Shown here: one piece after another, positions 18,431 to 25,933 of the stretch | How the letters are laid out: each line of letters opens with the position of its first letter | Numbering within the stretch: the stretch's first letter is position 1 | Origin: Bacteroidia bacterium | GTDB lineage: Bacteria; Bacteroidota; Bacteroidia; Bacteroidales; Azobacteroidaceae | NCBI GenBank assembly: GCA_026000155.1 | Contig: BNYG01000003.1 | Coordinates: 62,001-126,000, forward strand | Direction of reading: 5' to 3' | DNA length: 64,000 nucleotides | Made by a program: the position numbers and the translations under genes | The notes under the pieces: generated by a model | Databases searched by the model: none | The model's input: the letters and a program-made list of their open reading frames with translations, nothing else | What the model was told of the DNA's origin: nothing

Positions 18431-18922
18431 TTATTTATCGGGCACTCTTTGTTCATTAATAATCATTTCAATTTTAGGCATCGGTTGATAGGGTATTGGT
18501 TCTATTTCCGTATTACTTCGTAAATCACTATTTTCCGGTATGCCTATTGCAATACCATTCCCAAATCCAATAGATGCAGGTTCGCCTCCTTGATCTGCCC
18601 AAAAAATCACAGTAGCTGCATATTTTTCACTTAATTGTTCCTGAGTTTTATCATAAAGAAAAGTAACTCTATAATACACCCTATTTGGATATATACCTTT
18701 TTTATTTATAGAACCTTTTGACGGATTTAGACCTCGTTCAATTTGTGGCTCTTTGTATTCCCTATAATATCCAGGGCCATATTTTAGAACCGTTTCCTTA
18801 GCTTTTACAAGCAGGATAGAATCCCTTTGTGGTTTGGGAATGGAATCCAAATTTTGCGACATCACTCCCAATGTATAGCATGCAAATATCAAAGCTAACA
18901 AAATTACTTTTTTCGTTTTCAT
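18431..18922 (-). CDS. Secreted protein of unknown function (163 aa)
   Basis: The protein has an N-terminal signal peptide (KVILLALIFACYTLGVMSQ) without an acceptable lipobox, so it is probably periplasmic or exported. The mature part includes KETVLKYGPGYYREYKEP, VYYRVTFLYDKTQEQL and a Gly-rich PASIGFGNGIAIGIPEN. No family was recognised. It is in a minus-strand run with the two lipoprotein genes downstream and the DUF5043-like gene upstream, all with export signals. Confidence 0.65.
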   Translation of the reverse strand: MKTKKVILLALIFACYTLGVMSQNLDSIPKPQRDSILLVKAKETVLKYGPGYYREYKEPQIERGLNPSKGSINKKGIYPNRVYYRVTFLYDKTQEQLSEKYAATVIFWADQGGEPASIGFGNGIAIGIPENSDLRSNTEIEPIPYQPMPKIEMIINEQRVPDK

Positions 18923-18988
18923 ATCAATTTTCTTTCAAAAACTGCCCAACAAAACCACATAGATTCTGTTGAACAATCTTTTGTCTCA

Positions 18989-19528
18989 TTACTCTATCTC
19001 TATACGTAAACCACGATATACAAAATTCAACTCTTTCCCTTTCGTTGTAATATTGAACTGCAATTGATTTTTCAACGTCTTTTCAATTATTCGATAGGTG
19101 GATATGTAAATAGTGGCTAAAAGCTCATCTTTCCAAAAGTTAAAATATACTTCGAGTACTTTTCCTGTTTCCGGATTAATAACCATATTGACCGTTAACC
19201 GTTTTCCATTTATCCGTTGTTTTTCGGCCGTAGTGAAAGCGTCTTTTACAATAGAAGAAGCCAAGTTTCTCATAGCGGCATCATTTTCCGTGTCACCTTT
19301 TCTGCTATAATCCCAGCCCAGTTTACTGCTATCCTTATAGGTTTGGGTGGCATACGTCAATGTACTTGCCGCGTTGAAGAGTATTACTCCATTAGATTCT
19401 TGAGCATCTGCTTTATAAGAGTAGCCACTCATGGCAAATGTTTTTGTCGTATTATAGTAATACGTTTGCGCTGTTGCAGTGCCAATGCAGAGCCATAAGC
19501 TAATAATTAATAAATTAATCTTATTCAT
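18989..19528 (-). CDS. Secreted DUF5043-like protein
   Basis: A 179-residue protein with a signal peptide ending at TATAQ. The segment after it (TYYYNTTKTFAMSGYSYKAD, then GVILFNAASTLTYATQTYKD) resembles DUF5043 proteins of Bacteroides, a family without known function. The C-terminal half is beta-rich (LTVNMVINPETGKVLEVYFNF). Its start overlaps the stop of a 48-residue lipoprotein ORF (19521-19667), so translation is probably coupled. The family call is tentative. Confidence 0.5.
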   Translation of the reverse strand: MNKINLLIISLWLCIGTATAQTYYYNTTKTFAMSGYSYKADAQESNGVILFNAASTLTYATQTYKDSSKLGWDYSRKGDTENDAAMRNLASSIVKDAFTTAEKQRINGKRLTVNMVINPETGKVLEVYFNFWKDELLATIYISTYRIIEKTLKNQLQFNITTKGKELNFVYRGLRIEIE

Positions 19529-19667
19529 AACTTAAAACCTTCTTGTAAATCATCCTATTTAAATCCGGATTAACTATCAATGAACCGGAAAAATGAGCAA
19601 TTTTCCGATTTACATGGCATGATAGAAACATTAGGATTGGTAAGATAAATAGGATTGTTTTTTTCAT
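19521..19667 (-). CDS. Small lipoprotein ORF (48 aa) coupled to the DUF5043-like gene
   Basis: ATG (19665-19667) opens a 48-codon frame with a strong signal peptide and lipobox (KKTILFILPILMFLSC, Cys17). It ends SYE with TAA at 19521-19523, overlapping the ATG of the downstream gene. The spacing and the signal suggest that it is translated, and it resembles small lipoprotein partners in Bacteroidota. It is too short for a family assignment and could be a fragment of a larger lipoprotein. Confidence 0.5.
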   Translation of the reverse strand: MKKTILFILPILMFLSCHVNRKIAHFSGSLIVNPDLNRMIYKKVLSYE

Positions 19668-19682
19668 TTTTTCCACTGATTA

Positions 19683-19739
19683 TTAACAGGCATCGACAAT
19701 ACCTGCCAACAAAAATAGTAAAAATACTTGTCTTAACAT
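19683..19739 (-). pseudogene. Truncated lipoprotein signal peptide remnant
   Basis: An ATG-initiated frame encodes MLRQVFLLFLLAGIVDAC and then stops directly after the lipobox Cys. The sequence resembles the signal of the 225-residue lipoprotein at 16604-17281 (LKQAFLLLLSAGIFNSC). A paralogue that lost its mature part is the simplest reading. Confidence 0.4.
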
Positions 19740-19755
19740 TCTCCTGACCTAAAAA

Positions 19756-19786
19756 TTTGTATTCTCATAAGAAAATTATATTTTTG
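19756..19786 (+). promoter_or_regulatory. Promoter of dtd
   Basis: TTTG (19756-19759) and TATTTTTG (19779-19786) match both Bacteroidota consensus boxes exactly, with 19 bases between. The dtd ATG at 19815 is 28 bases further. This is one of the clearest sigma-ABfr-type promoters in the window. Confidence 0.8.
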
Positions 19787-19814
19787 TACCGAACATTAAA
19801 CATTACAAATCATT

Positions 19815-20267
19815 ATGCGCATTGTTATCCAAAGAGTATTGAAAGCCTCCGTCACCATCGACCGGCAATTAAAATCGGCGATTGCACAGGGTTTGTTAGT
19901 GTTGTTGGGAATTGAAGAAGCCGACGGCCAAAGCGATATTGATTTCTTAGTAAAAAAGATTACCAACCTGCGTATTTTTGACGATGAAAACGGAGTCATG
20001 AACCGTTCGCTTTTGGATATTGACGGCGAACTGTTGTGTGTCAGCCAGTTTACCTTGTATGCTTCTACGAAAAAAGGGAACCGGCCTTCTTACATCCAAG
20101 CGGCTAAACCGGAGATTGCTATTCCTTTGTACGAGCAATTTTGCAAGGATATGAGTTTGGCTTTGAATAAAGAAATACAGACAGGCGTGTTTGGCGCCGA
20201 TATGCAAGTGGAGTTAATCAACGATGGTCCGGTCACTATCCTTATCGATTCTAAAACAAAAGAATAA
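19815..20267 (+). CDS. dtd: D-aminoacyl-tRNA deacylase
   Basis: Dtd removes D-amino acids wrongly attached to tRNA, and glycine from tRNA-Ala, in the cytoplasm. At 150 residues it has normal length. The two active-site signatures are present: SQFTL near residue 77 and the Gly-Pro motif NDGPVTI near 137. The start MRIVIQRV is the family N-terminus, and it lies 28 bases from a consensus promoter. In Bacteroidales dtd often follows uvrC; here a block of lipoprotein genes separates them. Confidence 0.96.
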   Translation: MRIVIQRVLKASVTIDRQLKSAIAQGLLVLLGIEEADGQSDIDFLVKKITNLRIFDDENGVMNRSLLDIDGELLCVSQFTLYASTKKGNRPSYIQAAKPEIAIPLYEQFCKDMSLALNKEIQTGVFGADMQVELINDGPVTILIDSKTKE

Positions 20268-20280
20268 GTTTTTTAAGGAT

Positions 20281-20314
20281 TTTGTAGGAAATTAACAGAA
20301 AACCACTACCTTTG
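20281..20314 (+). promoter_or_regulatory. Promoter of nusB
   Basis: TTTG (20281-20284) and TACCTTTG (20307-20314) are consensus boxes 22 bases apart. The -7 box overlaps an in-frame ATG at 20312, so translation must begin downstream, at 20342. Confidence 0.65.
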
Positions 20315-20341
20315 CTGTCAAATAACAATGTTCGTTTAGAG

Positions 20342-21268
20342 ATGATTAATCGTATCCTTATTCGTATAAAAGTACTGCAGATAGTATATGCTTACTATCA
20401 AAAAAACAGTACCAATTTAAATAATGCAGAAAAAGAATTGACTCAAAGCCTGCAAAAATCGTTTGATTTGTATCACTACCTGTTGCTGATGATTGGAGTT
20501 CTGACGGATTTGGAACAAAAACGCTTGGATGCATTAAAGTATAAATACCTGACCACCGAAGAGGAGCGGAACCCGAATACCCGCATGATGGACAACCGTT
20601 TTGCCGAACAATTACGGAAAAACGAAACCTTGGAAAAATTTGCTAATCAATACGGTACTTTGTGGAACGATGAAGATGCCGGTTTTATTCGTCGTTTGTT
20701 AAGCGAAATTTTACAGTCCGCTATTTATAAAGAATATATTCAATCGCCCGATACGTATGAAGCCGACCGTGAATTTTGGCGGAAAGTGTTTAAGGTGATT
20801 ATTTTAGAAAATAGCGAATTGCCGGACATCCTGGAAGAAAAAAATATTTATTGGTCGGACGATCTGGATATTATCGGTACGTTTGTATTGAAAACCATCA
20901 AGCGTTTCGAACCGGAAAATGGAAACAAACAAGAACTGCTTCCGATGTTCAGGGATGAAGAAGATCATCAATTTGCCGGTCAATTACTGCGCCGGTCGAT
21001 CATGGAGCATGAAGAAAATGCCGCTCTCATCGACAAGCAAATCAAAAACTGGGATTTGGAACGTATCGCTTCCATGGATTTGTATATCATGCAAATAGCA
21101 CTTTCGGAAATCAAAAATTTCCCTTCCATTCCCATCAATGTCACCTTGAACGAGTATATTGATTTAGCGCGGTATTACAGTACGCCCAAAAGCGGGGTTT
21201 TCATCAATGGTATTTTAGACAGTATTGTAACAGAATTGAAAAACGAAGGGAAATTATTTAAAAATTGA
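20342..21268 (+). CDS. nusB: Transcription antitermination factor NusB
   Basis: NusB acts with NusE (S10) in rRNA antitermination. The start MINRILIRIKVLQIVYAYYQ is the family N-terminus. The in-frame ATG 30 bases upstream is rejected because it lies inside the promoter. The protein has 308 residues, longer than the 140-residue E. coli form but usual for Bacteroidota, which carry a large insertion in the all-helical domain. The C-terminal NusB core is visible around 235-300 (WDLERIASMDLYIMQIALSEI, YIDLARYYSTPKSGVFINGILD). It is followed by yajC. Confidence 0.93.
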   Translation: MINRILIRIKVLQIVYAYYQKNSTNLNNAEKELTQSLQKSFDLYHYLLLMIGVLTDLEQKRLDALKYKYLTTEEERNPNTRMMDNRFAEQLRKNETLEKFANQYGTLWNDEDAGFIRRLLSEILQSAIYKEYIQSPDTYEADREFWRKVFKVIILENSELPDILEEKNIYWSDDLDIIGTFVLKTIKRFEPENGNKQELLPMFRDEEDHQFAGQLLRRSIMEHEENAALIDKQIKNWDLERIASMDLYIMQIALSEIKNFPSIPINVTLNEYIDLARYYSTPKSGVFINGILDSIVTELKNEGKLFKN

Positions 21269-21269
21269 C

Positions 21270-21277
21270 TATATTTG
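21270..21277 (+). promoter_or_regulatory. -7 box upstream of yajC
   Basis: TATATTTG fits TAnnTTTG exactly and begins right after the nusB stop codon, 30 bases before the yajC start. No good -33 box was found, so confidence is moderate. Confidence 0.45.
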
Positions 21278-21306
21278 TCCTTTCAAATCATTAAAATTAG
21301 AAGAAT

Positions 21307-21639
21307 ATGACATTAAGTATTTTATTACAGGCAGCAGCTCCGGGAGCTTCCGGAGGTTTTTTAGGTGGTGGCGGAAGCGGATTACTCATGATTGTTGTTT
21401 TATTTGCGATCATGTATTTCTTTATGATCCGTCCGCAACAGAAACGGCAGAAAGATATTGAAAAACAGCGTGCAGCGCTTAAAACCGGCGATAAAGTGAT
21501 TACATCCGGCGGATTGCACGGCAAATTGAAAGAAATCAATGATACGGATTATGTCGTTGAAATAGCGGAAGGAGTGAAAGTGAAAATAGATAAAGCTTCC
21601 GTATTTGCAGCTTCCAATGAAACTCCATCCGGTAGATAA
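21307..21639 (+). CDS. yajC: Preprotein translocase accessory subunit YajC
   Basis: YajC is a small single-span membrane protein of the SecDF-YajC complex, which supports Sec export. The 110-residue protein has an N-terminal Gly/Ala stretch, one membrane helix at about 22-43 (LLMIVVLFAIMYFFMIRPQQK) with the signature RPQQKRQK just after it, and a cytosolic beta domain (LKTGDKVITSGGLHGKLKEI). Its 3' end overlaps the start of the next gene, so they are coupled. Confidence 0.95.
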   Translation: MTLSILLQAAAPGASGGFLGGGGSGLLMIVVLFAIMYFFMIRPQQKRQKDIEKQRAALKTGDKVITSGGLHGKLKEINDTDYVVEIAEGVKVKIDKASVFAASNETPSGR

Positions 21640-22618
21640 GGAAGAAATTAAACAGAAGGCCAAGGCATTTTTCCAAAGTCAACGATGGAAAAATTTGTTG
21701 GTCTTCCTTGTTTTTGTAGCGCTCGCTTCTTGTTTTTGGGTAATGCAATATTTCCAGCAAAAAATCGAGCGTGAAATTTCTATTCCCATTCAGTATGTTC
21801 ATGTCCCGGACGATATTGTCCTGAACGATTCAGTACCCGGTCAAATTACCCTTCAAATCTCCGATAAAGGGTCTGTCCTGGTGCGGCATTTTCTCGGGAA
21901 TACTTTTTCTAATTTTAATATTAATTTGTCAACGCTTTCTCCGGATAAAAATACCTATACGATTGGACATTCTACTTTGCTCGCTCAAACACAGGCGCTT
22001 CTACCGAATTCCACTCAAATTCTTTCTCTTCATCCCGAAACCATTCAAATCCGGTATTCCCTTTTGAAAAAGAAAGAAGTACCGGTACGGATTGCCGGCG
22101 CTGTATCTCCTGCCGCCGGATTTATGTTTATTGACAGTGTGCATATCAATCCTTCCAAAGTGTGGATTTATGGCGATAAAGAAAGTTTGGACACGCTGAA
22201 ATGGATAAAAACGGTAGCCGTAAACAAAGAAAACATACAAAAAAAGTTAGACATAACGCTGCAATTGGATGTTCCCAAGGGCATTCATTTATCGGCGCAA
22301 AAAGTAAAAGTGACGGCGGAAGTGGAAGAATATACGGAGAAAAAATTTGAATTGCCCATTGTATGTCATAACCTTCCGGAAAATATTCATATCCGTTTTT
22401 TCCCGTCAACGGTGGAAGTCGTTTGCCAATTGGCATTAAGCAATTATCCCTTACTGAAAGAAAATGATTTGGAAGTGGGAATGGATTATGACGAACTTTC
22501 CCGGAATCAGGGTATCATGATTTCCCTCAAACTTTTACGGAAACCGGACTGGTTGCCGAATTACCGGATTGTTCCCGAAACGGTCGAATATCTCATTGAA
22601 CAAAAACGGAAATTATGA
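21617..22618 (+). CDS. YbbR-like (CdaR-type) membrane protein
   Basis: A protein of about 333 residues with one N-terminal membrane helix (WKNLLVFLVFVALASCFWVMQYF) and extracytoplasmic YbbR repeats, seen as repeated strands such as EISIPIQYVHVPDDI and PVRIAGAVSPAAGFMFIDSVHINPSKVWIYGD. YbbR domains regulate the diadenylate cyclase CdaA in Firmicutes; the role in Bacteroidota is not established. I chose ATG 21617 over 21605. Both overlap the end of yajC. The stop overlaps the coaE ATG (ATGA at 22615-22618), indicating tight coupling. Confidence 0.85.
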   Translation: MKLHPVDKEEIKQKAKAFFQSQRWKNLLVFLVFVALASCFWVMQYFQQKIEREISIPIQYVHVPDDIVLNDSVPGQITLQISDKGSVLVRHFLGNTFSNFNINLSTLSPDKNTYTIGHSTLLAQTQALLPNSTQILSLHPETIQIRYSLLKKKEVPVRIAGAVSPAAGFMFIDSVHINPSKVWIYGDKESLDTLKWIKTVAVNKENIQKKLDITLQLDVPKGIHLSAQKVKVTAEVEEYTEKKFELPIVCHNLPENIHIRFFPSTVEVVCQLALSNYPLLKENDLEVGMDYDELSRNQGIMISLKLLRKPDWLPNYRIVPETVEYLIEQKRKL

Positions 22619-23199
22619 AAGTATTGGGCATCACCGGAGGCATCGGAAGCGGCAAATCCATAGTGGCCAAAGTGCTGGAAGTCATGGGCATTCCTGTCTA
22701 TAATACCGATATTGCGGCTAAAAAGATAAGCGATACTTCTCCAGCGGTGCGGGAAAAATTATCCGCCCGGTTTGGTACGGCTCTTTATCAGAATGGCACA
22801 TTAGACCGGAAAATGCTGGCCTCCTTTATTTTCAGTAATCCGGAGCATCTGGCTTTTGCCAATTCCGTCATCCATCCCGCAGTAGAAAAAGATTTTTTAG
22901 AATGGAAGGTGGAACATCAGGAGAAAGCCTGGGTCGGAATTGAATCCGCTATTTTATTTGAATCCCTTCTGAATCAATTGATTGATATCAGTATGAATGT
23001 TTCTGCTCCTTTGGAAACACGCATCCAACGCATCCAAAAAAGGGACAATCTCGACAGGGAATCCATCCTAAACCGGATCAAAAATCAGCTGCCGGAGGAG
23101 GAAAGAAACCGTTTGGCAAACTACACAATCATCAATGATGACCGGCAGGCATTGCTGCCGCAGATAGAAAATTTGCTTAAAATAGTAAAATCCCAATGA
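22615..23199 (+). CDS. coaE: Dephospho-CoA kinase
   Basis: CoaE phosphorylates dephospho-CoA, the last step of coenzyme A synthesis. The P-loop GGIGSGKS is at residues 8-15, and an acceptor-site Asp lies in YNTDIAAKK. The lid contains RIQKRDNLDRESILNRI near 140. At 194 residues it has the normal length. The gene starts inside the preceding stop codon, as part of a nusB-yajC-ybbR-coaE run typical of Bacteroidales. Confidence 0.96.
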   Translation: MKVLGITGGIGSGKSIVAKVLEVMGIPVYNTDIAAKKISDTSPAVREKLSARFGTALYQNGTLDRKMLASFIFSNPEHLAFANSVIHPAVEKDFLEWKVEHQEKAWVGIESAILFESLLNQLIDISMNVSAPLETRIQRIQKRDNLDRESILNRIKNQLPEEERNRLANYTIINDDRQALLPQIENLLKIVKSQ

Positions 23200-23206
23200 A
23201 TTTGTT

Positions 23207-23214
23207 TAACTTTG
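23207..23214 (+). promoter_or_regulatory. -7 box upstream of the DUF5606 gene
   Basis: TAACTTTG fits TAnnTTTG and lies 27 bases before the chosen start codon at 23242. It overlaps an alternative in-frame start at 23212, which supports the later start. No convincing -33 box. Confidence 0.45.
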
Positions 23215-23241
23215 TACGCTTATATTTTAAAAATAATCACT

Positions 23242-23679
23242 ATGTTGAAAGAAATTTTATCAGTATCCGGTAAATCCGGGCTTTTCAAATTGATATCTCA
23301 AGGCAAAAATATGTTTGTGGCGGAATCGTTGCTCGATCACAAACGGATTCCGGTCTATATGCGGGATAAAGTCATCTCTTTGGGAGATATATCCATCTAC
23401 ACAGATGATGAAGAAGTCCCTTTGGCAGAAGTTCTTACTAAGATTAAAGAAAAAGAAAACGGTCAGGCGATCGATTACAGTGCATCCATCACACCCGATG
23501 AATTGAAAGCGTATTTTGAAACGGTTCTGCCTAATTTTGACAAAGACCGCGTGTATCCTTCCGATATTAAAAAAATGATGGCGTGGTATAACCTGTTGGT
23601 AAAAGAAGGATTAACGGATTTTACTCCGGAAGCTCCTAAAGAAGAACAAGAAAATGAAGAAGAAATAAAAGAAAAATAA
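23242..23679 (+). CDS. DUF5606-family protein
   Basis: The start MLKEILSVSGKSGLFKLISQ is the recognisable N-terminus of DUF5606, a conserved Bacteroidota family of about 140 residues with no known function. An in-frame codon at 23212 is rejected since it overlaps the promoter box. The N-terminal half is beta-rich (FVAESLLDHKRIPVYMRDKVISL) and the C-terminal tail is very acidic (KEEQENEEEIKEK). It follows coaE and precedes a repeat element and another small acidic protein gene. Confidence 0.85.
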   Translation: MLKEILSVSGKSGLFKLISQGKNMFVAESLLDHKRIPVYMRDKVISLGDISIYTDDEEVPLAEVLTKIKEKENGQAIDYSASITPDELKAYFETVLPNFDKDRVYPSDIKKMMAWYNLLVKEGLTDFTPEAPKEEQENEEEIKEK

Positions 23680-23688
23680 AAACAAATC

Positions 23689-23779
23689 TGTCATTGCGGG
23701 CTTGACCCGCAATCCCAAGAACACTGTTAAACACTTATTAACGATTAGCAGGAGATTGCGGGTCAAGCCCGCAATGACA
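23689..23779 (+). repeat. 91-bp palindromic repeat element, copy 2 (intergenic)
   Basis: Perfect 26-bp inverted arms (23689-23714 and 23754-23779) flank a 39-base centre with TGTTAAACACTTATTAACGA. It is the same element as at 4913-5003, in the opposite orientation and of identical length. It sits between the DUF5606 stop and the start of the next gene, so that gene's leader RNA would form a long hairpin. Confidence 0.85.
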
Positions 23780-23794
23780 AAAAATGAAAATATT

Positions 23795-24091
23795 ATGTTT
23801 GAATACGACGACGAAATGGCAGTAGAATTCATCCGGAATTATCTCCCCTTGGATTTAAAAGAAAAGTTTACGGACGATACGGTCTATTATATATTGGACG
23901 TTATCTGTGAATTTTATGAAAAAAGAGATTGGTTGGACGATGACGATGAAGAAAAAGAAGAACAGGAATTGACCCGGTTCATCATCGAACAAGCGGCGAA
24001 AGACGGAATCGGCCAATTTACCGAAGAAGAAATCAAGCTTGTACTGGTGGCAGAAGCCGCTTATTCGGATACATTGGAAATTCCTGAATAA
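23795..24091 (+). CDS. Small acidic protein of unknown function (98 aa)
   Basis: I start at ATG 23795 (MFEYDDEMAVEFI). A longer in-frame reading from 23702 would only translate the repeat element and is rejected. The protein is rich in Asp and Glu, includes the run WLDDDDEEKEEQEL, and looks mostly helical. No family was recognised, but the position after DUF5606 looks ordinary. The palindromic repeat in the leader could influence translation. Confidence 0.7.
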   Translation: MFEYDDEMAVEFIRNYLPLDLKEKFTDDTVYYILDVICEFYEKRDWLDDDDEEKEEQELTRFIIEQAAKDGIGQFTEEEIKLVLVAEAAYSDTLEIPE

Positions 24092-24181
24092 TTTTTGAAC
24101 TTAAAAGCAAATAAATTGTTGTAATGGTATGAAAATTGCTGTTAATAAAGTTAGATTATTTATATTAAAAATTTAGATCAA

Positions 24182-24862
24182 ATGAAAAAGTTAAATTTAT
24201 TTGCAAGTTTATTATTGTGTGTTGCTCTTATCTTTTCCGGATGTGGTGCCAGTAATACCACTAAAGGTACTGCCATTGGCGGAGGCGGAGGTGCAGCTAT
24301 AGGAGCCGGTATTGGCGCTTTGATCAATGGTGGTAAAGGTGCAGCTTGGGGTGCCGGAATAGGCGCTGTAGTAGGTGGAGCCGCCGGCGCGTTGATCGGT
24401 AACAAAATGGACAAACAAAAGAAAGAATTGGAAGCCATCAACGGCGCTCAGGTAGAATCGGTTAACGACGGACAAGCCATTAAAGTGACTTTCGAATCCG
24501 GTATTCTTTTTGCAACCAATTCCAGCACATTGAATGCCGCTTCTAAAACTTCATTAACTCAATTTGCTAATTCTTTGAAAGCAAATCCGGATACCGATGT
24601 AGAAATTTACGGTCATACCGATAGTACCGGAAATGATAAAATCAATATTCCGTTGTCAAAAGAAAGAGCCTCTTCCGTAGAAAAATTCCTGGAAACACAA
24701 GGTATCACCGCTTCCCGTTTAGTAACAGACGGTTTCGGTTCTTCCCAACCGGTTGCCGACAACAGTACAAAAGCCGGTCAAGCACAAAATCGTCGCGTAG
24801 AAGTTTACATTCTTCCGAACGCTAAAATGATTCAAGACGCTAAAAATGGTACGTTGAAATAA
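24182..24862 (+). CDS. OmpA-family lipoprotein with glycine zipper
   Basis: A 226-residue lipoprotein with a signal ending LIFSGC (Cys21). A glycine-zipper segment at about 30-80 (GGGAAIGAGIGALINGGKGAAWGAGIGAVVGG) could insert into or associate with the membrane. The C-terminal OmpA peptidoglycan-binding domain spans about 100-215: VEIYGHTDSTG with the conserved Asp, LSKERASSVEKFL, and NRRVEVYI at the end. It probably tethers the outer membrane to the cell wall. A strong terminator follows at 24884-24927. Confidence 0.95.
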   Translation: MKKLNLFASLLLCVALIFSGCGASNTTKGTAIGGGGGAAIGAGIGALINGGKGAAWGAGIGAVVGGAAGALIGNKMDKQKKELEAINGAQVESVNDGQAIKVTFESGILFATNSSTLNAASKTSLTQFANSLKANPDTDVEIYGHTDSTGNDKINIPLSKERASSVEKFLETQGITASRLVTDGFGSSQPVADNSTKAGQAQNRRVEVYILPNAKMIQDAKNGTLK

Positions 24863-24883
24863 TTTAACAGACTATAGAACACA

Positions 24884-24927
24884 AAAAAGAGGATATCTCA
24901 AATTATAATTTGAGATATCCTCTTTTT
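24884..24927 (+). terminator. Rho-independent terminator after the OmpA-like gene
   Basis: A 21-bp perfect stem (24884-24904 with 24907-24927) has a two-base loop and ends in a T run on the plus strand, 22 bases after the stop codon. The A run on the other arm would also allow termination on the minus strand. Confidence 0.85.
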
Positions 24928-25011
24928 ATGTCGCCAGATCTCTACGGCACCTCTATCTATAGGCATTTGTCAATTCCTGTTGTCGCTTGGACGTGTCCGG
25001 TTCCATTCCGC

Positions 25012-25170
25012 ATCAACCGTCATCTGATTGGCGTATGATTTAACTCCTTTTGAATGAAGATAATCCAAACCGCCGAGACAGTCTTCGTGCCAATGGTTGG
25101 GAACGAAAGTAGAAACAGTAGCTTTTAACGAATCGGCAATCCATTTCACCAAAGTTTCCGTAAGTTTTAT
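25012..25170 (-). pseudogene. Internal fragment of a subclass B1-like metallo-beta-lactamase
   Basis: The frame contains WIADSLKATVSTFVPNHWHE and DCLGGLDYLHSKGVKSYANQ, which match the metal-binding loop of B1-type metallo-beta-lactamase-fold enzymes (HxHxD as HWHED). Homology breaks after QMTVD, where the frame runs into unrelated codons and stops. Neither the signal peptide nor the later His/Cys ligands are present, so it cannot be active. The fragment is directly downstream of the phosphoesterase stop codon (25171-25173) and in the same frame. An intact parent gene was not seen in the window. Confidence 0.75.
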
Positions 25171-25932
25171 CTATATTTCAATAAATTTCCTACAATCAAA
25201 ATCTGTATTTTCGCGACAATGCACATAGCCTAACTGATTGCTCACACATTTTGTGTTTCCAATTGTTTTGTCAATATTACGGTGCGAATGTCCGTAAATC
25301 CACACGTCAATCGGGCTGTCGGCAATGTAATTGCCAAGTTCTGTGGTAAATGCGCCGTTAATACGGCTACCAGCAAAATCAGGCGAAGACAACGAAAACG
25401 AGGGAACGTGGTGTGTTACAACAACGATTTTTCTATCATCAGGCATATTCGATACACTCCTACGGATAAAATCGAAACAACGCTCATGCTCCTCGTTGAA
25501 AACATTGTAACTCAATCGCTTGCCTTTGTACATTATGCGGTAAAAATCATTTACGCCTTTTTCGGTAATGTATGCATCAACCATCGGGATTTTCGACCAA
25601 AGCGTAGAGACTATAAAATCAACATTATCTATCTGAACAACAGCGTTATAATACACTTTCACATTGGAGCGAATTGTCATAACCAAGCCATCGGAAATAT
25701 CTGCCAAATCGAAATAAGTATAAAGTTCGTGGTTGCCGATTGTGACAATCGTTTCGCGAAAATTTGCCGAAACATAATCCCAAAAATCGGCATACAGCGC
25801 GTATTCTGCCAAATAGCCAATGTCGCCTGCCAGCACAAGCACATCGCCCGCAGGTTTGAGCAGGTTTTCTTTCAGAAATTTCCTGTTTTCTGGAAATTCT
25901 AAATGGAGGTCGGAGGCGTATTGGATTGTCAT
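25171..25932 (-). CDS. Calcineurin-like metallophosphoesterase
   Basis: A 253-residue phosphoesterase with all metal-binding motifs: SDLHLEF (Asp and His, residue about 7), LVLAGDIGYL (about 33), IGNHELY (GNHE, about 67), VVTHHVPS (about 150) and YGHSHRN (GHxH, about 213). No signal peptide is present, so it is cytoplasmic. The start is 1 base from the stop of the upstream endonuclease gene, so the two are translated together. Family members cut phosphodiesters of nucleotides, phosphoproteins or nucleic acids; the substrate here is unknown. Linkage to a nuclease suggests a nucleic-acid or signalling-nucleotide role. Confidence 0.88.
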   Translation of the reverse strand: MTIQYASDLHLEFPENRKFLKENLLKPAGDVLVLAGDIGYLAEYALYADFWDYVSANFRETIVTIGNHELYTYFDLADISDGLVMTIRSNVKVYYNAVVQIDNVDFIVSTLWSKIPMVDAYITEKGVNDFYRIMYKGKRLSYNVFNEEHERCFDFIRRSVSNMPDDRKIVVVTHHVPSFSLSSPDFAGSRINGAFTTELGNYIADSPIDVWIYGHSHRNIDKTIGNTKCVSNQLGYVHCRENTDFDCRKFIEI

Positions 25933-25933
25933 A

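Noticed and set aside
20312-20341. Earlier start for nusB
   Set aside because: The ATG at 20312 overlaps the promoter -7 box (20307-20314) and lies before the expected transcription start.
23702-23794. N-terminal extension of the small acidic protein
   Set aside because: These codons are the translation of the palindromic repeat; the protein-like part begins at 23795.
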